A stretch of DNA of 64,000 nt from Caulobacter sp. 73W (GTDB lineage Bacteria; Pseudomonadota; Alphaproteobacteria; Caulobacterales; Caulobacteraceae). The first letter of the stretch is position 1. The number at the start of each line of letters is the position of its first letter. Location of the stretch: contig NZ_CP158375.1 in assembly GCF_041021955.1 (NCBI RefSeq), forward strand, positions 1,860,001 to 1,924,000. The letters are read 5' to 3'. This document shows positions 1 to 8,887 of the stretch, in pieces. A program made the position numbers and the translations under genes. A model generated the notes under the pieces. It did no database searches, was not told the DNA's origin, and saw only the letters and a program-made list of their open reading frames with translations.

Positions 1-777
1 ACGGTCGAGACCCTGATCGTCGTCCTGCTCACCGCCCTGCTCCTGGCGGTGCCCCTGGCCAATCCGCCGACACGCAGCCGCCGCATGCAGCTGACCGACG
101 CAGGCTTGGCGTCGGTGATCGCCCTGCTGCTCTTCCTGGCCGTGCTCGACATGACCGCCCGCCCGCACGTCTCGCCGGCCAGCGATTTCTTCGGCCGCAT
201 GAGCTATGTCGCCGCCTACGGCCACAACGTCGTCAACGTCATCCTAGTCGACTTCCGGGCCTTCGACACCCTGGGCGAGACTACCGTGATCGCGGTGGCG
301 GCGATCCTGGCGCGGGCCCTGCTGATGAGCCGCGGCGGCGACGCGCCGCAGAGCGCGCCCCAGCCCGTCCACTTCTCGTTCCAGGTCGCGGGCCGGATGC
401 TGGGGTGGCTGCTGCTTATCGCCTCGCTGGTCATCCTGTGGCGAGGGCATGACCGGCCGGGCGGCGGCTTCGTCGGCGGTCTGGTGGCGGCGCTGTCCTT
501 CGCCCTGGTCGCCCTGGCCTATGGCGTCGATCGCGCCGAGCGGGCCCTGCGCGTCGATCCCCTCACCCTCGTGGGCATCGGCCTTTTGTGCACCCTCCTA
601 AGCGGCCTGCCCGGCATGTTCGCCGGCGAGCCGTTCCTGACCCATCTGTGGTGGGAGCCCGGCGGCTGGCTGCCCAAGTTGGGCACCACCATGGTGTTCG
701 ACCTGGGCGTCTATCTCGTTGTGCTGGGCGCGGTGCTGGCCTTCCTGTTTGGACTGCAGCGGGAGGCGGCGCGATGA
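1..777 (+). CDS. mrpAB: MrpA/MrpB antiporter subunit, C-terminal part (5' partial)
   Basis: The frame is open from the first base of the window, so only the last 258 residues are visible. The first ~110 residues resemble the C-terminal part of MrpA (TVETLIVVLL, then VDFRAFDTLGE). Residues ~125-258 form an MrpB domain (FSFQVAGRMLGW, GHDRPGGGFVGG) with several membrane helices. It is therefore a fused A/B subunit, as known in other alphaproteobacteria. The family forms a large inner-membrane complex that exchanges Na+ (or K+) for H+. The stop overlaps the mrpC start as ATGA, so the operon is translationally coupled. Confidence 0.88.
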   Translation, partial: TVETLIVVLLTALLLAVPLANPPTRSRRMQLTDAGLASVIALLLFLAVLDMTARPHVSPASDFFGRMSYVAAYGHNVVNVILVDFRAFDTLGETTVIAVAAILARALLMSRGGDAPQSAPQPVHFSFQVAGRMLGWLLLIASLVILWRGHDRPGGGFVGGLVAALSFALVALAYGVDRAERALRVDPLTLVGIGLLCTLLSGLPGMFAGEPFLTHLWWEPGGWLPKLGTTMVFDLGVYLVVLGAVLAFLFGLQREAAR

Positions 778-1154
778 CGTGGCTCTACGCCCTGGTCGGC
801 TCGGCCATAATCGGCTGCGCGATCTTCATGATCCTCTCGCGCAACCTGGTGCGCATGCTGCTGGGCCTGTCCCTGCTGGCGACCGGGACCAACCTTCTGC
901 TGTTCACCGCCGGCCGCATCGAAAGCCCGCAGCCGCCGATCATTGCGCCCGGCGCCCGCGTGTTGGGGGAGACCGCCGACCCGATCATCCAGGCCCTGAT
1001 CCTTACCGCCATCGTCATCGGCTTCGCCCTGACCGTCATGCTCGGGGTCCTGGTCCTGCGCGCCTGGCGCACCCAGGCCAGCGTCGACGCCCGCCAGACC
1101 GGGGTGGCAGAGACCAAGGGCTCTCCGCGTTCGAGGGAGGCGGCCGATGGGTGA
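774..1154 (+). CDS. mrpC: Mrp antiporter subunit C (NuoK-like)
   Basis: A 126-residue protein with three hydrophobic helices, related to complex I subunit NuoK. NLVRMLLGLSLLATGTNLLLF and DPIIQALILTAIVIGFA (segments of the family core) are typical of MrpC/MnhC. The ATG at 774 overlaps the stop of the upstream A/B gene, and its 3' end overlaps mrpD by 8 bases. It is an inner-membrane part of the cation/proton antiporter. The ~20 hydrophilic residues at the C-terminus are family-variable. Confidence 0.92.
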   Translation: MTWLYALVGSAIIGCAIFMILSRNLVRMLLGLSLLATGTNLLLFTAGRIESPQPPIIAPGARVLGETADPIIQALILTAIVIGFALTVMLGVLVLRAWRTQASVDARQTGVAETKGSPRSREAADG

Positions 1155-2616
1155 CGGCCTGCTGCTCCTCGCGCCGATCCTCACGCCCTTCGTCGGCGCG
1201 GCCATCGCCCTGCTGGTCCGCCAGCGGCCCGCCGCCGCGACCACCGTCGGCCTTTCGACCAGTCTTGTTCTGGCGCTCGCCTCGAGCGGCCTGTTCTGGC
1301 GCGCCATGGAGGGCGTTCAGACGCCCCTGCTGGTGTTCGGCGACTGGCCGCGCGGGTTTGGGATCAGCATCTCGGCCGCGCTGCCCGGCGCCGCCCTGGT
1401 TCTGGTGACGGCGCTGATCGCCCTGGCCTCGGCGGTCTACGCCCTGTCCGATATCGGGCCGCGTCGCCGCCGCGCCGGCTATGACGCCCTGATGCTGGCC
1501 ATGATCGGGGCGGTGAACGGCGCCTTCCTGACCGACGACCTGTTCAACCTCTATGTCTGGTTCGAGCTGGCCCTGCTGGCGGCCCTGGGCCTGCTGACCC
1601 TGGACCGCCGCGCCGCCCAGATCGACGGGGCGATCCGCTACGCCGCCTTCGCCATGCTGGCGGCGACCTTCATCCTGATCGGCGTCGGCATGATCTACGG
1701 CCTGACCGGCACGCTGGATATCAAGACCGCCTCGGCCGCCCTGGCCAGTCGTCCGCCAAGCCTGGCCTCCGCGACCGCGGCGGCCCTGCTGCTGGGCGGC
1801 CTGTTGCTCAAGTCGGGCCTGGCGCCCTTCCACCTGTGGCTGCCGGCCTCCTACCACACCGCCCCGATCACGGTTGCGGCGGTGTTCGCGGGCCTGCTGA
1901 CCAAGATGGGCTTCTACGCCCTCGTCGTGGTCTTCGCCGGCGTGTTCGGGGTCGGCTCGAACGGCCTGGGCGCGGCCCAGCTCACCCCGCTCTTCGCCTG
2001 GGTCGCGGCGGGCACGATGGTGATCTGCGTGGCCGGCGCCCTGGCCCAGACCGACATGCGCCGTCTGCTCGCCTACCACGTGATCGCCCAGGTCGGTTAC
2101 ATGATGGCCGGCCTGTCCCTGGCCGAGCGCGAGGGCGTGGCGGCGGCGGTCTTCTACATGATCCATTCGATCATCGTGCAGGCCAACCTGTTCCTCGGCG
2201 CCGGCCTGATCCGCCGCGCCTGCGGCAGCTGGGACCTGACGCGCACCGGCGGCATGATGCGCAAGGAGCCGCTGTTTGCCCTGCTGTTCGCGGTCCCCGT
2301 GCTGTCCCTGGCGGGCATTCCGCCCTTCTCCGGTTTTTGGGCCAAGGTCATCGTCATCCGCGAAAGCCTTGACGCCGGCATGGCCTGGTTGGGCTTCACC
2401 GCCATACTGGCCGGACTGCTGACCATCGTGTCGATGTCCATCTTCTGGTCCGACGCCTGCTGGCGCCAATCGCGCACGCCCCTGCGGCCCGTGCCGAAGA
2501 GCGGCCTCGTCGCCATGGCCATGCTGTCGGCCGCCACGGTCGCCATCGGCCTTGCGCCCCAGGCCCTGTGGACGGTCGCCCAGCTGTCGGCCCGCGCGCT
2601 GGGGAGCGGGTCATGA
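1147..2616 (+). CDS. mrpD: Mrp antiporter subunit D (NuoM/NuoN-like proton channel)
   Basis: 489 residues, about the usual MrpD length, with some 14 predicted membrane helices. Family landmarks are NLYVWFELALLA (with the conserved channel Glu), LLKSGLAPFHLWLPASYHTAP (with the channel Lys) and IAQVGYMMAGLSL. It is homologous to the antiporter-like subunits of respiratory complex I and should carry the proton path. It overlaps mrpC at its 5' end and mrpE (start 2613) at its 3' end. Confidence 0.95.
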   Translation: MGDGLLLLAPILTPFVGAAIALLVRQRPAAATTVGLSTSLVLALASSGLFWRAMEGVQTPLLVFGDWPRGFGISISAALPGAALVLVTALIALASAVYALSDIGPRRRRAGYDALMLAMIGAVNGAFLTDDLFNLYVWFELALLAALGLLTLDRRAAQIDGAIRYAAFAMLAATFILIGVGMIYGLTGTLDIKTASAALASRPPSLASATAAALLLGGLLLKSGLAPFHLWLPASYHTAPITVAAVFAGLLTKMGFYALVVVFAGVFGVGSNGLGAAQLTPLFAWVAAGTMVICVAGALAQTDMRRLLAYHVIAQVGYMMAGLSLAEREGVAAAVFYMIHSIIVQANLFLGAGLIRRACGSWDLTRTGGMMRKEPLFALLFAVPVLSLAGIPPFSGFWAKVIVIRESLDAGMAWLGFTAILAGLLTIVSMSIFWSDACWRQSRTPLRPVPKSGLVAMAMLSAATVAIGLAPQALWTVAQLSARALGSGS

Positions 2617-2948
2617 AGACAATCCGCCGCCTTCGCGCCGCCCTCGTCCTGGCGGCCATCTTCCTCTGGGACCTGGTGGTCGCCTCCATCGGCGTCGCCC
2701 GCATCGTGCTGGCCCCGCGCATCCGCACCCAGCCGGCGATCATCGTCGTTCCGGTGTCGGTCGAGCCGGACTGGGCGGTGGCCCTGTTCGCTTACTTCAC
2801 CTCCCTGACGCCGGGCTCCACCTGCCTGCACGTCTCCGACGACCGCAGACGCCTCTATGTCCACGTCCTCAAAAGCGCCGACGCCGAGGCTTCGGCGTCG
2901 CGCTTCAAGCGCCTCTATGAGCGCTGGATCGCGGAGCTTGCGGCATGA
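2613..2948 (+). CDS. mrpE: Mrp antiporter subunit E, short form
   Basis: 111 residues, with the start at ATG 2613 overlapping the mrpD stop. One long N-terminal hydrophobic stretch is followed by VPVSVEPDWAVALFAYFTSLTPG, the conserved MrpE core. It is shorter than the ~160-residue Bacillus-type MrpE because the first helices are missing; short E subunits are known in proteobacterial Mrp systems. The stop overlaps the mrpF start at 2945. Its role in the complex is thought to be assembly or stability rather than transport. Confidence 0.85.
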   Translation: MKTIRRLRAALVLAAIFLWDLVVASIGVARIVLAPRIRTQPAIIVVPVSVEPDWAVALFAYFTSLTPGSTCLHVSDDRRRLYVHVLKSADAEASASRFKRLYERWIAELAA

Positions 2949-3220
2949 CCCCGATACAGATCCTCGCCGCCGTGCTCGCCAGCGTCCTGGCCCTGGCGCT
3001 CGTCCTCGCCGCCTGGCGGATGATCCGGGGGCCGAGCTTCGCCGACCGCTTCATCGCCCTCGACATGCTGACCGCCATCGCCGTCAGTTTCGCGGCCCTG
3101 ACCACGGTCGCCACCGGCTCGGACGTCTTCCTCGACATCGGCCTGGGCATCGCCCTGATCAACTTCGTGGCCACGGCGGCCTTCGCCGTCTTCGTGGAAA
3201 GAAAGGGGCGAAAGCCATGA
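2945..3220 (+). CDS. mrpF: Mrp antiporter subunit F
   Basis: 91 residues with three membrane helices and the MrpF signature MIRGPSFADRFIALDMLT. It is a small inner-membrane subunit of the cation/proton antiporter. Both ends overlap their neighbours by four bases (ATGA), which fits a tightly coupled operon. Confidence 0.92.
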   Translation: MTPIQILAAVLASVLALALVLAAWRMIRGPSFADRFIALDMLTAIAVSFAALTTVATGSDVFLDIGLGIALINFVATAAFAVFVERKGRKP

Positions 3221-3570
3221 CCATCGCGGCGATGACGCTCATGGTGCTGGGCGCGGGCTTTCTGCTGATCGCGGCCATCGGCGTGGTCAGGCTGTCCGAC
3301 CCGCTTCAGCGCATGCACAGCGCCACCAAGGCCGGCACGCTCGGGGTCGCCCTCCTTCTGCTTGGCGTGCGCTTCTCGGGTCTGGTCGAGACGGGATCGA
3401 CGGTTCTGCTGACCATCCTCTTCCTGCTCGTGACCCTGCCGATCGGGGCGCAGCTTCTGGGTCGCGCGGCCTACGTCTCGGGCGCCAAGCTGGAAGGGCT
3501 CCAGACCGATCCTATCGCCGAAAGCGGCGAGCTCGCCCAGATCGACGAGCCCCTGGAGCCCAAGGCCTGA
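3217..3570 (+). CDS. mrpG: Mrp antiporter subunit G
   Basis: 117 residues with three membrane helices and the MrpG motif RLSDPLQRMHSATKAGTLG. The start at ATG 3217 overlaps the mrpF stop. It is the last gene of the operon. Its stop is only 7 bases from the stop of the convergent gene at 3578, so there is almost no room for separate terminators. Confidence 0.92.
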   Translation: MTIAAMTLMVLGAGFLLIAAIGVVRLSDPLQRMHSATKAGTLGVALLLLGVRFSGLVETGSTVLLTILFLLVTLPIGAQLLGRAAYVSGAKLEGLQTDPIAESGELAQIDEPLEPKA

Positions 3571-3577
3571 TAGCCGA

Positions 3578-4012
3578 TCAGGTCGGCAGCGCCTTCAGGC
3601 CCACCTCGTCGGTGACGGCCCGTCCCGGAGCGATCTTGCGGCGCACCGTCTCAAATACCGATCGCACGTCGGGTGAAAGCTCCTGGCCGCGCAGATAGCT
3701 GTCGATGAGCCGCAGCAGGTCGTCTTTCGCGTCCTGGCTGGCGGCGCTGGCCGCCTCGTCCTTGTCCTCGAACCACTGATCGATGGTCAGCCTCAGCCGG
3801 TCGATCCAACCCATCGGCGAGCCGGCGTCGCGGTCCTTGCCGTCACCCCGTACGTTGGCGCTGAGGTTCTGCAGACGCTCGGCGCGGGCGGCCAGCGCCG
3901 CTTGCAGGGCGGCGCTATCGGCGACCTTCGCCGCGCGCCGGTGCAAGCTGGCGGCGTCGGCCAGGGCGTCCGACAGGGCATCGAGCGCGGATCGATCTTC
4001 CCGATTGAGCAT
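3578..4012 (-). CDS. DUF2383-like (PA2169-type) four-helix-bundle protein
   Basis: About 144 residues, predicted entirely helical and soluble. The start MLNREDRSALDALSDALADAA was chosen because a good ribosome site (TTGGAGGA) sits just before ATG 4012; an upstream start would add five residues. The spacing of helices and the LHRRAAKVA and FEDKDEA stretches suggest the DUF2383 family, which is small, ferritin-like and often linked to stress. That family match is from memory of the pattern and moderately sure. No partner gene is evident. Confidence 0.6.
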   Translation of the reverse strand: MLNREDRSALDALSDALADAASLHRRAAKVADSAALQAALAARAERLQNLSANVRGDGKDRDAGSPMGWIDRLRLTIDQWFEDKDEAASAASQDAKDDLLRLIDSYLRGQELSPDVRSVFETVRRKIAPGRAVTDEVGLKALPT

Positions 4013-4078
4013 GCTGGTCCTCCAAGTCACCCGAGGATCAACAGCGGGGTCGCCTGGGCGTTCCCCTAACCGGGTTTC

Positions 4079-4300
4079 TCAGACGTCCCGGCGGCCCGGC
4101 CACCACCGCAGCAGGTGCTTGGCGCTGAGCGACAGCCAGCAGATCGTCACGCCTGTGAACATCGCGCAGACCCCGGCCCAGAAGCCGAACCCGTAACCGG
4201 TGACGACCATCAAGAAGAAGCCGCTGATGAGCAGGGCCGAGCCCGCCATCATCGAGACGGTGAAGCAGGTGGACGCGAGGCGAAACAAGGGACTGTTCAT
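4079..4300 (-). CDS. small two-helix membrane protein, function unknown
   Basis: 73 residues with two hydrophobic segments (VSMMAGSALLISGFFLMVV and GFWAGVCAMFTGVTICWLSL) and a basic tail LLRWWPGRRDV. The hydrophobic pattern and sensible codon use favour a real gene, but the ribosome site is weak. No family is recognised. A longer in-frame start was not considered likely. Confidence 0.5.
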   Translation of the reverse strand: MNSPLFRLASTCFTVSMMAGSALLISGFFLMVVTGYGFGFWAGVCAMFTGVTICWLSLSAKHLLRWWPGRRDV

Positions 4301-4404
4301 GGCGCCGCTTAACCACGGCGACGCTCGCCAACCCGATGTGGTGCGACGCCACAGCGACGCTTCGCCTCTGCGCGTTTTGCCGCAGCGCTTGTTACGCGTT
4401 CAGC

Positions 4405-4974
4405 CTATTCGTTCAGCGCCCCGACCACCGTGGCCGGCGTGCTGGCGACATTGATGACCGGGATCGCGCATTCCAGCTTGGCCTCGACGCCCCGCAGGAA
4501 ACCCCTTCGCGCGTGGCCGGCGTCGACCATCAGCTCCAAGCGGCGATCGGCCGGCGCCGCGCCGCTGATCTCGCGGATCAGGCCGCGGAAGGGGATGATG
4601 CTGTTGACCAGGGTCCGCCCGCCGGCCTCCGCCAGCTTGACCCCACGGTTCTCGCGAGCCGGCTCCGATCCGTCGAGGTCGGGCCCCAGCACCTCGTCCA
4701 GGGCGGCGCGCTGTGCGGCCACGGCCTGGCAGCTGTCGAGGCCTTGGACGTCATAAGGCGCGGCCGCCGCCTGCTGCAGGATGGCGGGGATCTGGCGCTT
4801 GGCCATGCCCAGGTCGCGGGCCGGCTGCGAGCCGACCGTCACCACCGTCTCGCGCCAACCGCCGCCGGCCTCGTCCTTCGGCTCCGGCGCGGATGCGTTG
4901 TCGCGCGCGACCGCCTGGCCGGCGCACAGAAGGCCCGTGAGCAGGATCGGGATAATCTTGGCTGAAGGTCTCAT
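4405..4974 (-). CDS. exported protein of unknown function
   Basis: 189 residues beginning with a clear Sec signal peptide (KIIPILLTGLLCAGQAVA, cut after AVA). The mature part is soluble, with two cysteines (one in LDSCQAVAAQ, one in LECAIPVIN) that could form a periplasmic disulfide. There is a run GVKLAEAGGRTLVNSIIPFRGLIREISGAA. It resembles conserved hypothetical proteins of Caulobacterales, but no function is recognised. It is a single gene, separated by about 250 bases of divergent upstream region from cstA. Confidence 0.65.
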   Translation of the reverse strand: MRPSAKIIPILLTGLLCAGQAVARDNASAPEPKDEAGGGWRETVVTVGSQPARDLGMAKRQIPAILQQAAAAPYDVQGLDSCQAVAAQRAALDEVLGPDLDGSEPARENRGVKLAEAGGRTLVNSIIPFRGLIREISGAAPADRRLELMVDAGHARRGFLRGVEAKLECAIPVINVASTPATVVGALNE

Positions 4975-5226
4975 CGCAGTTCACCAGCTGATCGTGGTTC
5001 ACCAACGAGGGCTCACGCCCGTGGTTCCGACGCCGGCACCGGTCGACGCAATCGTGAGACGTGCCGGACATCAACGCTCGCCACGCCCTGCACTGCGTTC
5101 GCCGACCTGGACGTGGCCAGTCTTCCTTGACGCGGCCGCCGATCCTGCGCCCTAACAGGTCGAGCTCGAGGGGCGCCCCGCCAGCGGCCGGGCGCGAGCT
5201 TTCGTCGAGGGTTGGAGAAGCGGTCC

Positions 5227-7278
5227 ATGGGCAGGTTGAAGACGCATCTGTTGTTCGGCGTCATCGCGATCGTCGGGGCCGCCTCCCTGGCCGTCGTCGC
5301 CCTGCATCGCGGCGAGAGCATCAGCGCGGTGTGGATGGTGATCGCCGCCCTTTGCACCTACGCGGTCGCCTATCGCTACTATTCCCGCTTCTTGGCCGGC
5401 AAGGTCCTGGCCCTGGACGGCGCGCGTCCGACCCCAGCGGTTCGGCGCAATGACGGGCTGGACTATGTGCCGACGCCCCGCAACGTCCTCTTCGGCCACC
5501 ACTTCGCCGCCATCGCCGGCGCCGGTCCCCTGGTCGGCCCCGTGCTCGCCGCCCAGATGGGCTACCTGCCGGGCATGATCTGGATCCTGATCGGGGCGGT
5601 CGTGGCCGGCGCCGTGCAGGACATGATGGTCCTCTTCATGTCCACCCGCCGCGACGGCAAGTCGCTGGGCGACATGATCCGCACCGAAATGGGACCGATC
5701 CCCGGGATCATCGCCCAGGTGGGCGTGCTGATGATCATGGTCATCATCTTGGCGGTCCTGGCCTTGGTGGTGGTCAAGGCCCTGGCCGAGAGCCCGTGGG
5801 GCGCCTTCACTGTCGCGGCCACCATCCCCATCGCCATCTTCATGGGTCTCTATTCGCGCTTCATCCGGCCTGGGCGGGTCGGCGAGGTGTCGCTGATCGG
5901 GGTCGTGCTGCTGATCCTTGCCATCATCGGCGGCGGCCAGGTGGCTGCCCATCCCGTCTGGGGTCCGGCCTTCACCCTGACCGGCCCGACCCTGGCGGTG
6001 GCGATGATGGCCTATGGCTTCGTCGCATCGGTCATCCCCGTGTGGCTGCTGCTGGCCCCGCGCGACTACCTATCGACTTTCTTGAAGATCGGGGCCATCG
6101 CCGCTCTGGCCATCGGCATCCTTATCGTGCGGCCGCACGTCCAGATGCCGGCGATCACGCCTTTCATCGACGGCACGGGGCCGGTCTTCGCCGGCGCGCT
6201 GTTCCCGTTCTTGTTCATCACCATCGCCTGCGGGGCCGTGTCGGGCTTCCACGCCCTGATCTCGTCCGGAACCACGCCCAAGCTGATCGAGAACGAGGCC
6301 CAGGTTCCTATGATCGGCTACGGCGCCATGCTGTGCGAAAGCTTCGTGGCGGTGATGGCCCTGATCGCCGCCACCATCTTGGATCCCGCGATCTATTTCG
6401 CCATGAACAGCCCGGCCAGCGTCATAGGAGCCGACGCCGCCTCGGCCGCCGCCGCCGTCGCCCAGTGGGGCTTCCACATCACCCCGGCCGAGCTGGAGCA
6501 GATCGCCCGCGACGTGGGCGAGCACACTATCCTGTCGCGGGCCGGCGGCGCGCCGACCCTGGCGGTCGGCATGGCCCACATCCTGTCGTCGGTGATCGGC
6601 GGCAAGGCGATGATGGCCTTCTGGTACCATTTCGCCATCCTGTTCGAGGCTCTGTTCATCCTGACCACGGTGGACGCCGGCACCCGGGTCTGCCGCTTCA
6701 TGATCCAGGACCTGCTGGGCCTGGCGGTCCCCAAGATGCGCGAGACCAATTCCTGGAGCGCTAACGTCATCGCCACCGCGCTGACGGTCGGTCTGTGGGG
6801 CTACTTCCTCTACACCGGGGTCGTCGATCCCTTGGGCGGCATCAACAGCCTGTGGCCGCTGTTCGGCATCGCCAACCAGATGCTCGCCGCCGTCGCCCTG
6901 ATCCTGGGGACCGTGGTGCTTTTCAAGATGAAGCGGGAGCGGTTCGCCTGGGTGACTCTCTTCCCAACCGTCTGGCTGCTGATCTGCACCCTGACCGCCG
7001 GCCTGCAGAAGCTCTTCCACCCGGATGTGCGCATCGGCTTCCTGGCCCACGCGCGGGCCTATCAGGCGGCCCTGGCCGACGGGCGGCTCCTGGCGCCGGC
7101 CAAGTCGGCGACCCAGATGCATCAGGTGGTGATAAACGACTACGTCAACTCCGCCCTGACAACGGGCTTCCTGTTCGTGGTGGTGACGGTGACGGTCTAT
7201 GGGATCGGCGCCTGCCTCAAGGCGCGCCGCGCCGCCGCCCCGACCGTTCACGAAGTTCCGGAAGCGGCCCATGCTTGA
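5227..7278 (+). CDS. cstA: CstA-family carbon-starvation / pyruvate transporter
   Basis: 683 residues with about 16 membrane helices. Characteristic CstA motifs are present: NVLFGHHFAAIAGAGPLVGPVLA near residue 95, GAVQDMMVLF, GFHALISSGTTPKLIENE and NSLWPLFGIANQMLAA. The family imports pyruvate or peptides. ATG 5227 is preceded by GGAG; a TTG at 5212 is an alternative. The gene runs into the small partner gene ybdD with an 8-base overlap, the usual pairing, but that partner is frameshifted here. Confidence 0.93.
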   Translation: MGRLKTHLLFGVIAIVGAASLAVVALHRGESISAVWMVIAALCTYAVAYRYYSRFLAGKVLALDGARPTPAVRRNDGLDYVPTPRNVLFGHHFAAIAGAGPLVGPVLAAQMGYLPGMIWILIGAVVAGAVQDMMVLFMSTRRDGKSLGDMIRTEMGPIPGIIAQVGVLMIMVIILAVLALVVVKALAESPWGAFTVAATIPIAIFMGLYSRFIRPGRVGEVSLIGVVLLILAIIGGGQVAAHPVWGPAFTLTGPTLAVAMMAYGFVASVIPVWLLLAPRDYLSTFLKIGAIAALAIGILIVRPHVQMPAITPFIDGTGPVFAGALFPFLFITIACGAVSGFHALISSGTTPKLIENEAQVPMIGYGAMLCESFVAVMALIAATILDPAIYFAMNSPASVIGADAASAAAAVAQWGFHITPAELEQIARDVGEHTILSRAGGAPTLAVGMAHILSSVIGGKAMMAFWYHFAILFEALFILTTVDAGTRVCRFMIQDLLGLAVPKMRETNSWSANVIATALTVGLWGYFLYTGVVDPLGGINSLWPLFGIANQMLAAVALILGTVVLFKMKRERFAWVTLFPTVWLLICTLTAGLQKLFHPDVRIGFLAHARAYQAALADGRLLAPAKSATQMHQVVINDYVNSALTTGFLFVVVTVTVYGIGACLKARRAAAPTVHEVPEAAHA

Positions 7279-7493
7279 GGACCTCGCCTGCCGCTGCCGC
7301 GATGTGGCCCTCGGCTGGGGCCGCGAAGCCCGGCGGACCGCCAACCTGATGATCGGCCAGCCTGACTATGACGCCTATGTGCGCCACGCGGCCGATCGGC
7401 ATCCGGACGAAGCGCCGCTGGACCGAGTTCAGCTTCTTTCGCCTGCACGAGGCGCGGCGGTTCGGCGCTGGCGGCGGCTTTCGCTGCTGCTGA
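7271..7493 (+). pseudogene. ybdD: YbdD/YjiX small partner of CstA, frameshifted
   Basis: From ATG 7271 the product begins like YbdD (RTANLMIGQPDYDAYVRHAADRHPDEAPLD). After codon 7421 the frame is lost. In the next frame the expected end is intact: EFSFFRLHEARRFGAGGGFRCC followed by TGA at 7491-7493, the Gly-rich Cys-Cys tail of the DUF466 family. One extra C at 7423/7424 explains it. Without correction the frame runs to 7510 with an unrelated tail. Either the gene is inactivated or the base is a sequence error. The family supports CstA-type transport. Confidence 0.8.
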
Positions 7494-7544
7494 CGAGGCG
7501 ACTTTCTTGATCGGGTGGGCGCGAAGCTGGCGCTGCGAGCGGGT

Positions 7545-7575
7545 TTATCCCACAGACCTCGAAATTGTGGGATAA
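7545..7575. repeat. perfect 10-bp inverted repeat between ybdD and hipA
   Basis: TTATCCCACA at 7545-7554 is mirrored by TGTGGGATAA at 7566-7575, with an 11-base spacer. It lies between the convergent ends of ybdD (+) and hipA (-). It could be a hairpin terminator, but it is not followed by a T-run on either strand. It could also be a protein-binding palindrome. It resembles two DnaA boxes, each with one extra C. Confidence 0.6.
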
Positions 7576-7628
7576 TTGGCATTCGAGTCGGTGCATCGCC
7601 AAGGCGCCGGCACGTTGATCGCCACGTA

Positions 7629-8887
7629 CTAGCCTTTTAGAAAACCGACTTGGACTGCGCCATGTGCGGCGGCGATCTCAGCTCTAGAGGCTCGCGTCAC
7701 GCCCGCCTCCTCCGCCACCTGAGGCCATGTCGCCACCGCGGAAATGACCTCGTCGACGACCTGACCGATCAGCTTCTCGTCAATGCCGTGGCGTTTGCCC
7801 AGCGCTCGAATCTGAATCAGGGTCGGTCGGCGCCCCTCGCCTTCGACATCTAGGTAGTGCTCTCCTCCCGGCCCGACGGAATAGGTTAGGTCATAGGCTG
7901 GCGACAAGCGCCACTCGCCTGAAGGCGTCATCAGGAATGAATGCTGGCGCACATGATCGTCGCGATTATGGGCGACGACATTGAAAACCATCCGGCGAAA
8001 GGCGGCGGTCAAATCGCTGGCGTGCCGGGTCACCGCGGCGGTGAGACGCAAAAGCGTGTCGTAGGAAGATGGCTGGGTCCAAGGAGCTTCGATGATCGCT
8101 CCCATGGATAGCATGTGCAGACGCTTGCCGGGGTATGGTCGATCAAACCTGCGGGTCGCAAAGTACCCTGGGCCAGCCTTAGCGGGCAGCAGACGAAAAT
8201 CGGGGACCTGAAGGCCAGCAGCAGCCGCCAAGGCTGCGTAGGCCGCCTCGATCGGGCCGATGTCCGGCGGGTCGTTGGGCGAAGCGAATTTAACGATCCA
8301 CGACGTGTGGCCAGGCGGCGTTTCGCCCTCAGCGATCGAGATCTCGCCCGCACCATCAAAGCCGACATGGATCTTCGGCCTGGCGCCGCCCGAGCCGGTC
8401 GCAAGCGTGGCCAATGTCGCCGCAAGCGCCCCTTCGTCACCCGAGAGAATGGAAGCCGAACTCGGCCGCCAGCTCATCCAGATCGAGCGTCTCGACCGAG
8501 GGATCTGGCGTCGTCGCCGGCTCATAGACGAGCGCGCCCCGCCCCTGACGACCAACGAGCGCAAGCCGATCCAAAGGGCCAAGTTCGTCAAACCTGACCC
8601 CCAGCCTCGCAAGGCGTCGACGCGTCACCAGGGCGCCCCAGGAGTTCTGGAAGGCTGTCGCAGATAAACCCGTGCAGCCCCTCCAGATCGCGTCGTCGCG
8701 CGGCGTGCAGGCCCGGCTCAACGGGGTAGTGGAGCCCCGATACCGGCAGCCCGCAGGCAAGCAGCTGCGGCGACCATTCAAGCTGCGCCAGTCCGTTCGC
8801 CATCGCCAGACGTCCCGCCGGCATCGCCAAGGCTTCTTCATCAAAGCAAAGGTTGAACGCGAGTGGCGAACCCGGACGAAGCCTCAT
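7629..8887 (-). pseudogene. hipA: HipA-family kinase toxin, broken by two frameshifts
   Basis: Three overlapping frames together spell one HipA protein of about 418 residues. The N-terminal part starts at ATG 8887 (MRLRPGSPLAFNLCF) and is lost after FICDSLPE near 8645. The second piece (SWGALVTRRRLARLGV) ends near 8445. The third carries the kinase core: SWIVKFAS, YFATRRFDR, AHNRDDHVRQHSF and PAYDLTYS. Removing one base at each break restores the reading. In the catalytic DDHxxN motif the last Asn is Gln. HipA toxins phosphorylate glutamyl-tRNA synthetase or related targets. The start overlaps the hipB stop (ATGA). Confidence 0.82.
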
